Origin: Solenopsis invicta
Taxonomy: Eukaryota; Arthropoda; Insecta; Hymenoptera; Formicidae
Length of the DNA: 64,000 bases
Reading direction: 5' to 3'
Assembly (NCBI RefSeq): GCF_016802725.1
Contig: NC_052671.1
Coordinates: 19,265,231 to 19,329,230, forward strand
Shown one piece after another: positions 10,202-22,278 of this stretch. The notes below the pieces were generated by a model. The model saw only the letters and a program-made list of their open reading frames with translations. It did not search any database and was not told the origin of the DNA. A program made the translations under genes and the position numbers. Position 1 is the stretch's first letter; every line of letters begins with the position of its first letter.

Positions 10202-12193
10202 CCCAGTCAGCAAAATGTTAGCACTGTGTTGGCAGGCTGGCGGCAGATTCGATCAAGACGTGTTGACAGACTGAACTCAACTGATCTCAAATTCTGCTTA
10301 CGTTCTGTTAACAGAAGCTGTTGATATTTTATGTTAGCAGAATGACAACACCAGGCGAGCACGCCGTGCTGCCAGCACATGACGCCAGATAGACGGCAGA
10401 ATTCAAACATGACATGCGCAACCTAATCTGATGGCAGACTGCTAGCACAAATCGAGCATGCCGTGCTAACAAGTTTTGACGTCACGCTGGCAGCAAAAAT
10501 CAAGCATTTTTATTTAAAAATTTCAAAAATTTTTATTACAAAAAAATTTTTTTTAGTTTTTTTGCAGATTTTATTCTTATTTTTATTATAGGTTAATCTA
10601 ATTTGCATATATTTTATTTTAATAATTACGATTACGCATTATTTTACAATTTTTAAAAACGCATTGGCGCCGGCGGGATTCAAATCTGAGATTTCAGGAC
10701 AATAACCTAATACGTTAACACTGAGCTAATCGTACACTTGTGATATCATTAATAAAAAGTTATATTTGAAGTAAAGCTGATTTAACAGGAAGAAATTTAT
10801 TGTGTTGAGTATCGCGCGAACATTCTTAGTAAACCTTTAATTATTGGGCTTAAGTATTTTTAAAATAAACTATATAAACTGTATAAATTATGTAAATAAT
10901 TAAAACCTGTTTCTGCCCAAAGTAATATAGTCAAAAAAACAACAATTGAAAATAGTACTAGAGCATAAAAAAAACATTAGCGTAAAAAGTACGCTTGCAA
11001 AAATCAATTGTGCAACTAATTGTTATAAACAAATTACTAAAAATTGATTGTAGAAGAAAACTGATTACTCCAACCAATTTTACGGGAAAAATGAATCAAG
11101 AAACATGCTAAATCTTAATTGTTATAAATAAATTAGTTGCAAAATTTATTTTTGCAACGTTTCTTTAGTAATTTTTGCTGTAAAATCGATTGGCGCAATC
11201 AGTTCTCTTTAAAAGTAAGTAAATTTTTAATAATTTATTTATACCAATTGATTGCAAAATTGAGTTTTGAAAAGTTTTTTTTACGTCAATAATATTTTTT
11301 TATGCTTTGGTCCTATTTCCAATTCCAATTTTTTTGACTATTTTTGTTAGTCAGACCATGGCCAGGAATGGGTTTTAATTATTTATACATGCGGGAAGAA
11401 GCAGATAGAAATCTGTACACAATACATGCGGATAGATACGGATTCCTGTACGTAATCGCGGACAAGTGCAGATAGAAATTGCAGCGTATAGAATGCAAAC
11501 AGAAACAGACAGAACATATATATAAAAAAATTGATTGGTCCACTAATTAAAAGCAAATGCATAAGAAAATGGATCAATCACTTTCTTTATAAATATTATA
11601 ATTATTTATGCATGCAATTATGCAAGTTTGTTTGAATAGGCCCTTAATAAATTTATAAAGAGTAACATCACATTTTAAAAATTATACAAAACAGCTTGGT
11701 TTGCTTGATTTCTACTGCCAGCGTGACGTCAGATCCTGTTAGAACGGGGTGCTCAATTTGTGCTAACAAGCCGTCAGATTGTATTGTACAGGTCTTGGTC
11801 TAATTTTGTCGCTTATTTGACATTAGGTACTGGCAGCATGGCGTGTTTGCGTGGTACTGCCAGTCTGTCGCGTCGATCCTGCTCTTTTGTTACCGCCAAT
11901 CTGACGCCAGGTCTTGTCAGCACGCGGTGCTCAATTTCTGCTGCTAGTCTGCTGTCAGATTGTGTTGCGCAAGTTGTGCTTGATTTCTATCGCCAATCTG
12001 ACAACAGTACTGTCAACACTATTGGCTCGATTTCTGCTGGAATTAAATGCTAACAGTTTCTGTTCTATTTCTGACAGCAGTTTGTTGACACCGCAGATAT
12101 GCAGAGTCTGTGTGAAATCTGTTGCCTTTTTAGCAACAGAAATTGATAGCAGACTCTCCAAATGATCTGTTCGTTCACGTTTGGCTGACGGGG
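10202..12193. mobile_element. Long inverted-repeat element with repetitive arms (non-autonomous)
   Basis: Left end CCCAGTCAGCAAAA and right end (reverse) CCCCGTCAGCCAAA, flanked by TATATATA and TATATAT. Arms of about 300-490 bp are inverted (10441-10505 matches the reverse of 11703-11768 closely) and are built of repeated GTGCTGACAG / CTGCCAGCG-like words. The centre is AT rich and non-coding. No transposase frame was found, so it is non-autonomous. The superfamily is unknown. Confidence 0.6.
10666..10736 (-). tRNA. tRNA-like pseudogene (degenerate)
   Basis: On the minus strand there is an A-box-like TTAGCTCAGTGTTAACG, an anticodon arm TTAGG-loop-CCTGA with a 7-base loop TTATTGT, and a B-box-like GATTTGAATCCC followed by GCCGGCGCC. 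The arm order and spacing fit a tRNA, but the T-arm and acceptor stem do not pair well. It is therefore a tRNA pseudogene or the head of a tRNA-derived SINE, not a working gene. Confidence 0.45.
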
Positions 12194-12200
12194 TATATAT

Positions 12201-14116
12201 TGTGACGTGGCAGTTTAATCTGCCTCGCCACTTCGTCCTCCGCCTAAGCGTAGCGCGAGGAGGCGCGTACGACCGGGCCGGGCACTCGGCGAGAGAGCGA
12301 AATCTCCGGCGGGACTGCGTTGCGTGTTATTTTATGTACTCATTCGCGGCTTATTACATGTAACCGCGGGCACCTCGACAAACGTCGCCTAAGGACCAGC
12401 AGCGGCGAGGGAGACAGACCGCGACAGGAAAGGGAGAGGGCGATCATCCAGGACCGGCGCACAGGAAAACGCCGACGGAGAGGAGGACGAGACAAGACGT
12501 GACGACAGATAAGCGCCACGCAAAGGAGGCTCGCGAGTGGCACAGCTGATGGACAGGCTGGGGCGGACGAACGGCCAGGACCAGGGCCGTCGAATGCCGG
12601 CTGTCCATCGAGGAGGGTAGCGGCGAAGAGTCGCCGCTGGAGAAATTCTGCTGCTGTCGTCCGCGAGAACGACAAGAACGACGAGGATGTCGGATGCCGA
12701 CGGGGACCGCACGACACCTGCGGAGACCCGACACTGCGCTGCCGTGACGTCACGGCTAGATAAGGGCGGCCGCTGATAGGCCGCGCCGCTAAGCGCAAGG
12801 ATATCGCGCACCCTGTGGGAAGGGTAGCGCTCATCGATCGCGCATCGAACGCGATCCTCTCGGCTTTTGCGTGCGACCCGGCGTTCGGCGTACAAGTCGC
12901 GTTAAAGAGCAAGCGAGTGCGAGCTATCGGTCTGGGTTATCGTCGGTGGCTATCGGAACGACCGATATCGGCGAGAGTATCCTGGCGAGCGCGTCCACTA
13001 GAGGATCCTAGAGAACCTGAGGGATCAGGAGGAGGACCGGAGTCGGCGTCGAGGTGACCCTCTAACAATCGTGTAAAGCCACGGGCTGTCGGTGTCGACC
13101 GGCTCGCGCTCTGAGGTGGAGCCATTAGGTTCGTGTGCGAGTACGTCCGCCGCGTGGCGATTGAACGCACCTTGCTTCTTAGTGTTTGGCTGGCTCTCCG
13201 CCTCAAGCACGAGACCTCGTCGGGGCACCCAGCTGTCGGCTGCCGCGTGTGTGAGCCGTCCCGCCGTAGAAGCTCGCGGACGACCGGCTTCCTGGGAAGC
13301 CGCAAAGCCCTCGCGCACGTGCGTGAGTCGTGTTACGGCCGTGATCATACGGCCGTCCGAGATATCGGTGACTTGGTGTATCGCACGTGTTCTATTAATT
13401 TTGTATTGCGGTTCTGGCAACTGCGTTGTCGCCGACGTGGAGCTTTTATTGTACGCACTCGTGTCTCAGAGTTACGTGGCTCGCCTTAGCGGAGGCTCTG
13501 CGTTCGCGTTCTTGCCGCGCCGGTCAGAGCGCGTGTGATTGGCTGCCGCGCTTCGCGCGGGACCAGTCGTCGTGATCGGTGCGTGTAGCGTAATCATGGT
13601 CTGAGTGAAGTAATTCCCGCGTCCGACTTGTTAATTTCTTTTTGGTCAACGCCTTATCTCTTTGTCTTTCTTTCTTACGCTATTCTTTTTTGTTCTTATT
13701 TTATTGTAAGCCGTCTCTATTATGCACTGCAATACAGGTGTTCTCTATCTGTTATATCGGCCTGACTTTACTTAATTTCTCGCCTACCCGTCGTCTCCCG
13801 TAAGAGAGCCGCTTCGTCCCTGTCTCCGCTACCCCGCCCCTCTACCGGTTAGAGGAGCTAGCTGGCCGCGTGCGAGCAACGATTTCGCGTTTCGGCATGA
13901 CGCATTCTCGCGTGTTGTGAATCCGTGTTTAGAGTGGAAAAGTAAACCCGGAGACGCAACCGGTATCATCGCGTCTGGCGCCCAATCTCGCGATTTAGTG
14001 CGAGCATTTGGTGTTTCTCAGTTAGTTCGTCGCTCCCGCGCGTGTTTTGCGAGTCATTCCATTGTTTGATCGCGTATTTCGCCGTTGCTCTCCGGCGTCA
14101 GGAAAAGTACGTGACA
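12201..14116 (+). repeat. 5' LTR of the 12-kb Gypsy element
   Basis: 1916 bp, starting TGTGACGTGGCAG and ending AAGTACGTGACA. Direct repeat of 22279-24192. It is GC rich in its first 1.4 kb and has many overlapping open frames with no recognisable domain, which I read as compositional shadows. Confidence 0.92.
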
Positions 14117-14121
14117 AAATT

Positions 14122-14139
14122 TGACGCCCAACGTGGGGC
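14122..14139 (+). promoter_or_regulatory. Primer binding site, tRNA-Lys type
   Basis: TGACGCCCAACGTGGGGC lies 5 bp after the LTR. It matches the complement of the 3' end of tRNA-Lys1,2 (TGGCGCCC... type) with one mismatch. This sets reverse transcription priming and confirms the element orientation. Confidence 0.7.
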
Positions 14140-14910
14140 GCGCCAGTAAGAATTTCTCTTTTACGGTCTTTGCGAAACACGGGCGTAGATATTGAAAATT
14201 TTTTTTTGCGTGGATTGGCTGCGGAGACACGGGCCGGCGAGAACTTCTGCATTGAGTGTGAGATAATTTTTTTTGTTGTTGTTTTTCCCTGAGCAAGTGT
14301 TGTGTGCGTCCTGTGTGAGTTTTTGCATTTTCCTGTTCTTGCTGGAATTTTGATAACTCACTGCAAGCCATTTTCCGCTTTCAATTATTTGACACGGCTA
14401 ACCTTTAACAAATAGTATCAAAATTTCTCGAGACCATATTAACCTTCTTTTATTGCTAATATTATTATGCGTTTGGTATCGTCTTGATTTTCGCGTGTGA
14501 ACATTATTTTCCCCGATTGTGAGTCATAGTCGTGTGAGCTTCAGATTGAATTTATTATTTAGGATTCTGTGACTTGGTATCGGCAAACAGTGCCTCGAAC
14601 ATTTCGTCGTGTTTGATCATTGAATATTCGCGAATGTTATTTCGCGACGGTGGAATTTGCTGCTCAGTGCCGATTATAGTGCTTGGCGTAGAAGTAAACA
14701 CGCCGAGGAATTTAGGGGGAGGGCGTATTGTCGAAGTGTCGTGCCGTGTTTGCGCGTTCGAGTGTCGCAAATATTTTGGAATCTTAGAATACGCTTTGAA
14801 TGACCGTTTATTTTCGCTTTGGCTATCGTTATCGTTTTTGTGAGATATCGCCGTACAATTGCGCGCGTGGAAATTGGTCGGTCGCGAGGGGGGGATAACC
14901 TCGCTTGAAG
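14140..14910 (+). other. Gypsy 5' leader, non-coding
   Basis: Leader between primer site and gag. It contains several T8-T9 tracts (for example near 14196 and 14266), similar to those in the 3' part of the same element. No supported gene. Confidence 0.6.
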
Positions 14911-17514
14911 ATGAGTTCGACTAAGTATGACGACGAGTGGATTTTTACCGCCACCTTCGAACAATTAGTTGCCGCGCTTGAGGAGCAGGGGCTCTTAATC
15001 GAGGGTTCTCAATCCGCGCTCATGTTAAGATTATTGCGCTACATGCGGACTACGCGCGTAGGCGAATCGTTCGTCGGCGCGGACGTCGCACAAGGGTTAC
15101 CGGATTTCGGACACTTAAATCTCCCCGAGGGGGAGGTACCGCGACCGGACAGTCCCTTCGAGGCCGCGATGAGGCCGTTGGCGAGCGTGCACGCGTCCGG
15201 GGGAGACGGGGGACGTCGACCACCGGGATCGAATGACGCGGCCGCCGCTTACATTATGCGACGTTGGAGTTTAAAGTTTTCCGGCGCGCGGGGGGAGGAC
15301 GCGAAAACCTTTGTGTTACGGATTGAAGAGGGCCGCGAGTTGATACCGGTCGACGATGCTGACATATTGCGATGCCTACCGTTCTTCCTATCGGGTGTCG
15401 CGCTTTACTCGTTCCGTGCTAAGCGCGCGAAATTGACGACGTGGGGTACGTTCAAGGCGGCGTGGCGTGCGCGATTCGGGGATCCCGACTTCCAGTTCGC
15501 CTTGCGGGACAAAATAATGCGACGCACCCAGGGCGAGCGCGAAACGGTCGTGGACTATCTGACGTGTCTGAATGCGCTTTTTGACCGTCTCTCACTCCCA
15601 TGGAGTGAGGAGGAGAAGATCGGGTACGCACATCGCCACATGTTGCCGCGCTTACAGACCATGGTGCCGCGCGATTCGGTCACCGACTTACAAGCAAACC
15701 TACCCAACTGTTACACTCCGATTTTGATGAGCTTTGAATATGTTGTAGTCTAGGTCAAAATAAGAGACACGTATTTTTTTATAAGGGCCCATACGCACTT
15801 TTAGGGGATGAAACACCTCTTTGAAGAAAAAGACTTTTTTTTTTCGAAACGTATATCGTCGAAACTATAAGAGATAGAAAAAAATGTTCTAATTAAAAGT
15901 TAAATGGCATGAAAAATACTATACAACAGTAATAAAAATTTTTTTTTTTAATTTTTTTTATACTTTTCCTCATCACCTAGCAATTTTTTTCAAAATTTTT
16001 ATTTCTTTTTATAAGCGGAATAAAGTTTATTTTATTACGAATCCAACGATGTATAACAAAGTTATATTCCGACATTTCCATTTGCCAAAAATAATTAAAA
16101 ACTTCTCTATACTCATGGTACGCGCACCCGTCCGTGTGCTACGGAAGTGTCCCTTTCCAATTTTGAGGAGTTTTTAATATGTTGTAATACAAATAAAAAT
16201 ATGGGACACGCATTTTTTATACGCCCATATGACCGTTAAGGGGGTGAAACACGCTGTTGAAAAAAATTGATTGTTTAATTTCTGAGAACTGTCGAAACGG
16301 TAAAAGATATAAAAAAAAGTTTCAAATAAAAGTTTTATGGCTTTTTGTGTACTTTATAACCGTTCGCTCAGGTTTTTTAAAAATGTCATTTTTCTCAAAA
16401 TCTTCTTCCCTCCTCTTCTAAATTTTTGAAAAATTTAAAATTTATCTTATATCAAAACTTATAGCCTATTTAACAACAAATTTAAACATGTATGATAAAG
16501 TTGTAGCTCAAAAACACATTTTTCAGAAATCAACTAATTAATATAGAAATAGAATAAATAGAAAACAACATATTAAAAACTCGTCAAAATTGGAAAGGGA
16601 CTCTTCCGTAGCACACGGACGGGTGCGCGTACCATGAGTATAGAGAAGTTTTTAATTATTTTTGGCAAATGGAAATGTCGGAATATAACTTTGTTATACA
16701 TCGTTGGATTCGTAATAAAATAAACTTTATTCCGCTTATAAAAAGAAATAAAAATTTTGAAAAAAATTGGTAGATGATGAGGAAAAGTATAAAAAAAATT
16801 TAAAAAAAAATTTTTTTTATCACTGTTGTATAGTACTTTTCATGCCATTTAACTTTTAATTAGAACATTTTTTTCTATCTCTTATAGTTTCGACGATATA
16901 CGCTTCGAAAAAAAAAGTCTTTTTCTTCAAAGAGGTGTTTCATCCCCTAAAAGTGCATATGGGCCCTTATAAAAAAATACGTGTCTCTTATTTTGACCTA
17001 GACTACAACATATTCAAAGCTCATCAAAATCGGAGTGTAACAGTTGGGTAGGTTTGCTTGTTAGATTCACTCGAATTATTGGCGGCGCGAGCGGAAAGTT
17101 GTTGTCGGGCAGCTTTAAGTTATCGGGCACCTCCACCGCCGGAACGATCATTATTTCCCGATCTAGCTTATCGTCCTTCAAAAGAGGGGGGACGCGGAGG
17201 AAAGTTAAATGATACTCTTGCGGCATTAGAGATATCGGGCCTAGATGAAAGTGAGGGAGCGTCGCGCGCGGGGAGGGGGAAGAAAGCCAAGGCTCGCAGT
17301 GACGCTGCGACCGCCGCGTCCGCATCGACCACCGCCTCCGACCACCACCCCGTCTACAAGTGGGCACCGTAGCAATCCCGGCAAATGCTGGAATTGCGAT
17401 CAGACGGGCCACTTTGCGCGTGACTGCAAATCCGCTCCGCGCACTCATTGCTATCGGTGCGGCAAGGCGGGAGTGACGTTGCGTACGTGCCCAGATTGTG
17501 CGGGAAACGCCTAA
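14911..17514 (+). pseudogene. Gypsy gag, split by a MITE and one frameshift
   Basis: ATG at 14911 (MSSTKYDDEW). The first exon-like block to 15690 contains a retrotransposon Gag region (YIMRRWSLKFSGARGEDAKT, then WGTFKAAWRARFGDP and RTQGERETVVDYLT). A 1370-bp MITE interrupts it, and the frame resumes exactly at 17064 (DSLELLAARAESCCR). A one-base frameshift near 17370 separates the capsid region from two zinc knuckles, CWNCDQTGHFARDC and CYRCGKAG...CPDC (17390-17505). Role in an intact copy: particle formation and RNA packaging. Confidence 0.8.
15691..17060. mobile_element. 1370-bp palindromic MITE with 495-bp arms, TTA target duplication
   Basis: Arms 15691-16185 and 16565-17060 are inverted copies, starting CAAGCAAACCTACCCAACTG. 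The 379-bp spacer contains a diverged extra copy of the arm. TTA at 15688-15690 is repeated at 17061-17063. A 3-bp TTA duplication suggests PIF/Harbinger-type mobilisation, although the terminus is not the canonical one. It has no coding capacity. Confidence 0.85.
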
Positions 17515-17519
17515 GGGAG

Positions 17520-18104
17520 TCGGAGAAGGGGGAAAACGCGACTCCTGGCAATGCATCCCCCGATAATGTAGTGATACCGGTAAGCGCCGATTTCGTTTGT
17601 AATTCGTTCGGGGCGAGGGGATCATGCCTCTCCTGTATTTGTGTTAAGATATCGGGTAATGAGATTCGCGCTCTGTTGGATTCCGGGTCGAGTCGTACGT
17701 TTTTAGGTCCGGCCGCTATTGAATTAGTGCAATCGTTGGGATATCGGTTTCGTCGGGCTAGGCACCGCCGCGTGACGACTGCGACCAGCCAGACGACGCG
17801 AGTGAGGGGGGAGGTCGAGGTACCTCTCGAAATTGAAAACCGCACGCGTACTTTGAGCGTGTACGCGTTGCGAACGTTAGCGTTACCGTGTATATTAGGT
17901 ATGGACTTTTTGACAACTTTCGGTGTTGTGATTAATTTTGCGGGAAGTATCTGGGGATTCGCGGATGATATCATGCGACAATATCCCCTGGAAATCGAGA
18001 CCACGAGCTCGCTGTCGGCTCGCGCAAGGAGGTACTGGGCCCGAGCAGGGGACGGGGGAAGACCCCACCGAGCGAAGGGGCAGCTTGCGAGATTCGACGC
18101 CTAA
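17520..18104 (+). pseudogene. Gypsy pol: aspartic protease region
   Basis: Contains ALLDSGSSRTFLG (DSG active site) and, about 75 residues later, CILGMDFL, the paired motifs of retropepsins. The frame differs from both the gag zinc knuckles and the downstream reverse transcriptase, so the pol precursor is not continuous here. Expected role: polyprotein cleavage. Confidence 0.75.
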
Positions 18105-19453
18105 CGAAGCGGCCGATATCGTGGTGCCCCCACCAAGAGAGGAGGGGACGTCTACTGCTCGCGAACGCGCAACGCCGCAGGGCGGATTAAGGGAGCTGTC
18201 GGCTGAGGAGATCGCGCGGTTATCGAAATTTTTAGCGTCGGAGATATCGGACGTTCCCGCGAAACTCGGAGCGACGTCGCTAACGGAACACCGTATAGAT
18301 GTCGGGGGTCACGCGCCTATTAAACAGCGTTATTACCCGGTGTCACCAAGGGTACAGGAAGCGATCTATGCCGAGGTCGATTCAATGCTTGAGTCCGGCA
18401 TTATCGAACCCTCGAATAGCGCGTGGTCGACACCCATCGTTATGATCAAGAAACCGAACAACACGTATCGCTTTTGCTTACACTTTCGCCGATTTAACGA
18501 GGTATCGAAAAAAGACGCGTATCCCCTGCCGTACATGAATGCGATTTTGGATAAACTTCGGCCAGCCGGTTACATTTCTACCATCGACCTTAGCCAGGCT
18601 TACTTGCAGATCCCGTTAGAGAAAAGTAGTAAAGAGTACACCGCGTTTACGGTACCGGGCAAAGGACTTTTTCAATTTACGCGGATGCCGTATGGCCTAA
18701 CGGGAGCGCCCGCAACGTTTCAAAGGCTTCTAGATCGTTTAATAGGTCCGGAGATGGAACCGCATGCATTCGCGTACCTTGATGATATCGTTGTTGTGAC
18801 ACGGACTTTCGGGGAACATCTTACGTAGTTGGGCAAAGTATTTGCGCGTATTAGAGACGGGGGGCTCACGATCAACCCGAAGAAAAGTAAATTCTGTCGA
18901 TCCCAAGTGAAATATCTTGATTTTCTTGTACAAAAGGAAGGGTTGACGGTCGATCCAGAGAAGACCGCCGCTATCGTGCAGTACCCCCCGCCGCGAAACG
19001 TTAAACAACTGCGTCGGTTCATCGGAATGGCGTCCTGGTATAGGCGATTTATACCGCAATGCGCGACGCGGATGGAACCGCTTACGAGTCTTCTGAAGAA
19101 GAATCGCTCTTAGGTGTGGGGGGGAGACTCAAAAGCAAGCTTTTGAGTCAATTAAATTTTGTTTGACCACCCCACCCACGCTATCGTGTCCGGACTTTGA
19201 TTTACCATTTTTACTGCAAACCGATGCAAGTTCCGTAGGGTTAGGCGCGGTGTTAGCGCAGAAAAATGGGGACGCGGAACATGTAATTGCCTACGCAAGC
19301 CGCGCGTTATCGGAAGCGGAAAGAAAATATTCCACCACGGAGTTGGAATGTCTGGCTATCGTGTGGGCTGTCAAAAAGTTCCGTCCCTATCTAGAAGGAT
19401 ATCGGTTTACAATTATAACGGACCATAGTAGCCTCCGGTGGCTACACAATTAA
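18105..19453 (+). pseudogene. Gypsy pol: reverse transcriptase and RNase H, broken
   Basis: Reverse transcriptase motifs: SNSAWSTPIVMIKKP, ISTIDLSQAYLQIP, FTRMPYGLTGAPATFQRL and AYLDDIVVV (catalytic YLDD near 18775). RNase H motifs: LLQTDASSVGLGAVL, STTELECLAIVWAVKKFRPY and IITDHSSLRWL. Stops occur at 18826-18828 and 19111-19113, with a frameshift in the following 50 bases and a further shift near 19440. In the reverse transcriptase, the usual CVDYR-type motif reads FCLHFRRFN. The element copy is inactive. Confidence 0.85.
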
Positions 19454-20827
19454 AAAACCCGACGGGTCGTCTGGCGCGGTGGGCACTCGAGCTCCTCGAA
19501 TATGATTACGTGATAGAACATAGAAAAGGTGCGATGCACCACGTGCCGGATGCACTTTCAAGATTGTACGAAGGCGAGGAAACAGATTTTTGCGCTGCGG
19601 TCGTGACGAATGACGCGTGGTATAACTCGAAAGTCGAGGAGATAGCACGCCACCCGCGACGTTACCCGGAATGGCGAATGCTCAACGGCGAGATGTATTT
19701 CAGAAAGTCGCGCTTGATGGCGGAGATCGTGGAGGATCGCGATAGGTGGAAACGCGTGTTGCCGCGAGAGGCGCCCCGTGCGGTAATTAGGGAGAATCAC
19801 GATCCACCGCATGCCGGTCATTTGGGGGTCGAGAAGACCTATCAGCGTGTCGCGACGAGATATCACTGGCCGCGCATGCTAAGGGATATCACGAATTACG
19901 TTAAACATTGCGGCGTATGTCAGAGAGTAAAGGTGGAACAAGACGTATCGGCCGGATTGATGGGGCAGCGCGTGATAGAGTCGCCGTGAACGGTGGTTGC
20001 CGCGGATATTATGGGACCGTTGCCGACGAGTAGGTCCGGTCACGCATACTTACTCGTAATGCAGGACTTATTTACGAAGTGGATAGAGTGCTGTCCACTT
20101 CGTAAGGCTACCGGTCGACGAATTAGAGAGGCAATTGAGGAGATGGTGATTTTCCGTTGGGGCACGCCGCGTGTATTGCTGACGGACAACGGAACGGAGT
20201 TCCTGAATAGAGACTTGCGCGCGATGTCGGAGCAGTATGGGATATATCAAACGACGGTGCCACCTTATCACCCGCAGGCAAACCCGGTGGAGCGGGTAAA
20301 TCGCGTCCTAAAGACGATGATCACTGCGTTTGTAGAGCAAGATCACCGCGAGTGGGACGTCCACATAAGTTTCGATTCGCGTACAATTCCGCACACCATA
20401 CGTCCCTACAAGCTACCCCCGCCTTTCTTACGGCCGAGAACCGCTACCGGTCGGTTTGCATCGCGAGCAGGACGACGTCGGTGTCGAGATAGAGGAAGCA
20501 AACCCCGTCGAGTGGCGCGAACATATGGGGAAGATGGGCGCGTTACGGGAGTGGGTCGCGGAAAACTTGGAAGCCGCGCAAGAGCGGCAATCTAAGTATT
20601 ATAATCGGCACAGGCGCGAAGTCACATTTAACGTAGGCGAACAGGTACTCAAGAGGTACCACGTGTTATCGGCCGGCGCACAACACTTCTCAGCGAAGCT
20701 GGTCAAGAAGTTCCATGGCCCGTTCATTATTCGAAGAATTCTCTCACCAGTAGTATACGAGTTGGCTGATCTAACGGGTGGCAAGGTCGTTGGCAAGGTC
20801 CTCGTGAAAGACCTCAAGCAACCATGA
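19438..20827 (+). pseudogene. Gypsy pol: integrase, broken
   Basis: The zinc-binding HHCC region (HAGHLGVEKTYQRV...CGVCQRVK) lies at 19806-19930. The core has Asp in AADIMGPLP, Asp in LLTDNGTEF and Glu in NPVERVNRV. An in-frame TGA at 19987-19989 separates the zinc region from the core, and a frame change near 20390-20460 separates the core from the C-terminal domain (VGEQVLKRYH...KFHGPFIIRRI). Expected role: insertion of the cDNA. Confidence 0.85.
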
Positions 20828-20847
20828 GCCTTGGATGCCTAGGGGGA

Positions 20848-21690
20848 TGAACGCGCAGGCGGACGCGGATTTCGAGTGGCGTTGGGTCCACCTGTTTGCC
20901 TGGATCACCAGGAACCACCCGGGGTTCTGGGAAGACCTCGCCCACTACGTCGAGGAACGGCGCAGGCGCCCGACGCCGCGCGGAATCGTGGTGCGATTGC
21001 CGGTTGCTCCCACCGAGAGATATCGGCATCCAGGCCGAGCCCGACCAGAGGAATGTTGGCGTTCAGGTGGGGCCGCGCCAAAGAGACGCGGGCCTCCAAG
21101 TACAGCCCAACCGGCGAGATGTCGGCACGAGCACCGACCCGTACCGACGCAACGTGGGCCTCCAGACCCGCCTGTGCAACTGCGGGGAGCTGAGCGCAGC
21201 CTTGAGGGAGGGCGCCCGCTGCGGGTCGTCCCGAGGAAGTCCTGGGGGCCCTGCCGCCCGCCGCCAAACACCCAGTCCCATCCAGGTGGACGCCAACACA
21301 CGGCGGGCTTCGACCAGCACCGAGCGCGAAGCCTGCTGGAACTGCGGCTCGCTGGAACACTTCGCCTGGCGCTGCCCGCGACCACGCGCCGTGTATTGCT
21401 ATCGGTGCGGACGAAGGGACACCACGGTCAACACCACGGTGTCCCACTTGCCAGGAGGGCTGGTTCCGTCAGGGACCGTACGACCCGGAGAGGGATCCTG
21501 CCGGCCCGGAAGCGCCCCGATACCAGGGTGGCTCACCGGGGGCCCGCCGCCGGAGCCCACCTTAGCCCATGGGGCCTCAGGGGGCTGTGTGTGTTGGATG
21601 GACCTGCCCCCGTATCGGTCCAAGAGGATAATTTTTTTTGTGTTATCGGACTTCCGCCACCCCTGCCGTGAGCAGGGGCTGATCCAATGA
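20848..21690 (+). pseudogene. Extra 3' ORF with 11-residue repeats and zinc knuckles
   Basis: After pol, a start-like MNAQADADFEWRWVHLFAWI (20848) opens a frame that shifts to the frame of 20896-21690. That frame shows five degenerate 11-residue repeats (RDIGIQAEPDQ, RNVGVQVGPRQ, RDAGLQVQPNR, RDVGTSTDPYR and so on), then a zinc knuckle CWNCGSLEHFAWRC and a second Cys cluster CYRCGRR. The position is where an envelope gene would be, but there is no signal peptide or membrane segment. It looks like a nucleic-acid-binding accessory protein. The exact frame choice and ends are uncertain. Confidence 0.55.
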
Positions 21691-22278
21691 AGATTTTTTT
21701 TTGTTTGGGGGAAAACCGGCCCGACCCCTCCCGTTCTCTTGCCACGGCTATCGACCGCCCGTACCAAAGTGGGTGTCATTTTTTTTGTCTGTCTTGTTTG
21801 TTTGTTTTGTTTGTTGGTGAGGGACGCCCTAATAAACGCCTGCTTTGTATACGTTGCTGTCTTTGGTTTTGGTGTGAATGCAGCCTGCTCCGTCTCCGTT
21901 CCTCCTATCCCATCTGATCGCCGACGCAAAAGCACGCACTAGGCGCGTTGGAGCCTATCGTCCGGGACCGGAAACTGCGGGACCGCGAGATGAAAGAGCG
22001 AATAGCCAGGGGATGACCATGTCTCCCTGGCCGCGTCCTAACAGTTACGATTTTTTTTGGTATGGTCGTCGGGGCCATTTTGTCGGTTGACAATTTCCTT
22101 TCTTTTCTTTTTGCGAACCGGTAAGATTTTTTTTTGTGTTGTGCCATCTGATATTTTTTTTTTGTGATATCGCAGCCGACAGACTGGAGATTTCGGTCGC
22201 TCTGAGGCGCCTTCCTCGGTAACTCGTGGCTGCAGAGGGGTATCTGGACCGGCACGGTCCCGCTTGGCATGGGGGGGT
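21691..22278 (+). other. Gypsy 3' untranslated region with T-tracts and G-rich priming tract
   Basis: Several ATTTTTTTTG(T) tracts (about 21690, 21779, 22051, 22127, 22153). A TGGGGGGG run at 22270-22277, directly before the 3' LTR, is the likely polypurine primer. No gene. Confidence 0.55.

Noticed and set aside
10666..10736. Functional tRNA gene
   Set aside because: Acceptor and T-stem pairing are poor and the anticodon read would be atypical; called only as a tRNA-like pseudogene.
12340..13538. Many overlapping open frames on both strands in the GC-rich LTR of the 12-kb Gypsy element (repeated at 22418-23617)
   Set aside because: No domains, frames differ between the two LTRs, and high GC lowers stop frequency; treated as compositional.
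13975..13995. TGGCGCCCAATCTCG inside the LTR as a primer binding site
   Set aside because: It lies inside both LTRs, upstream of the LTR end; the site at 14122 is correctly placed.
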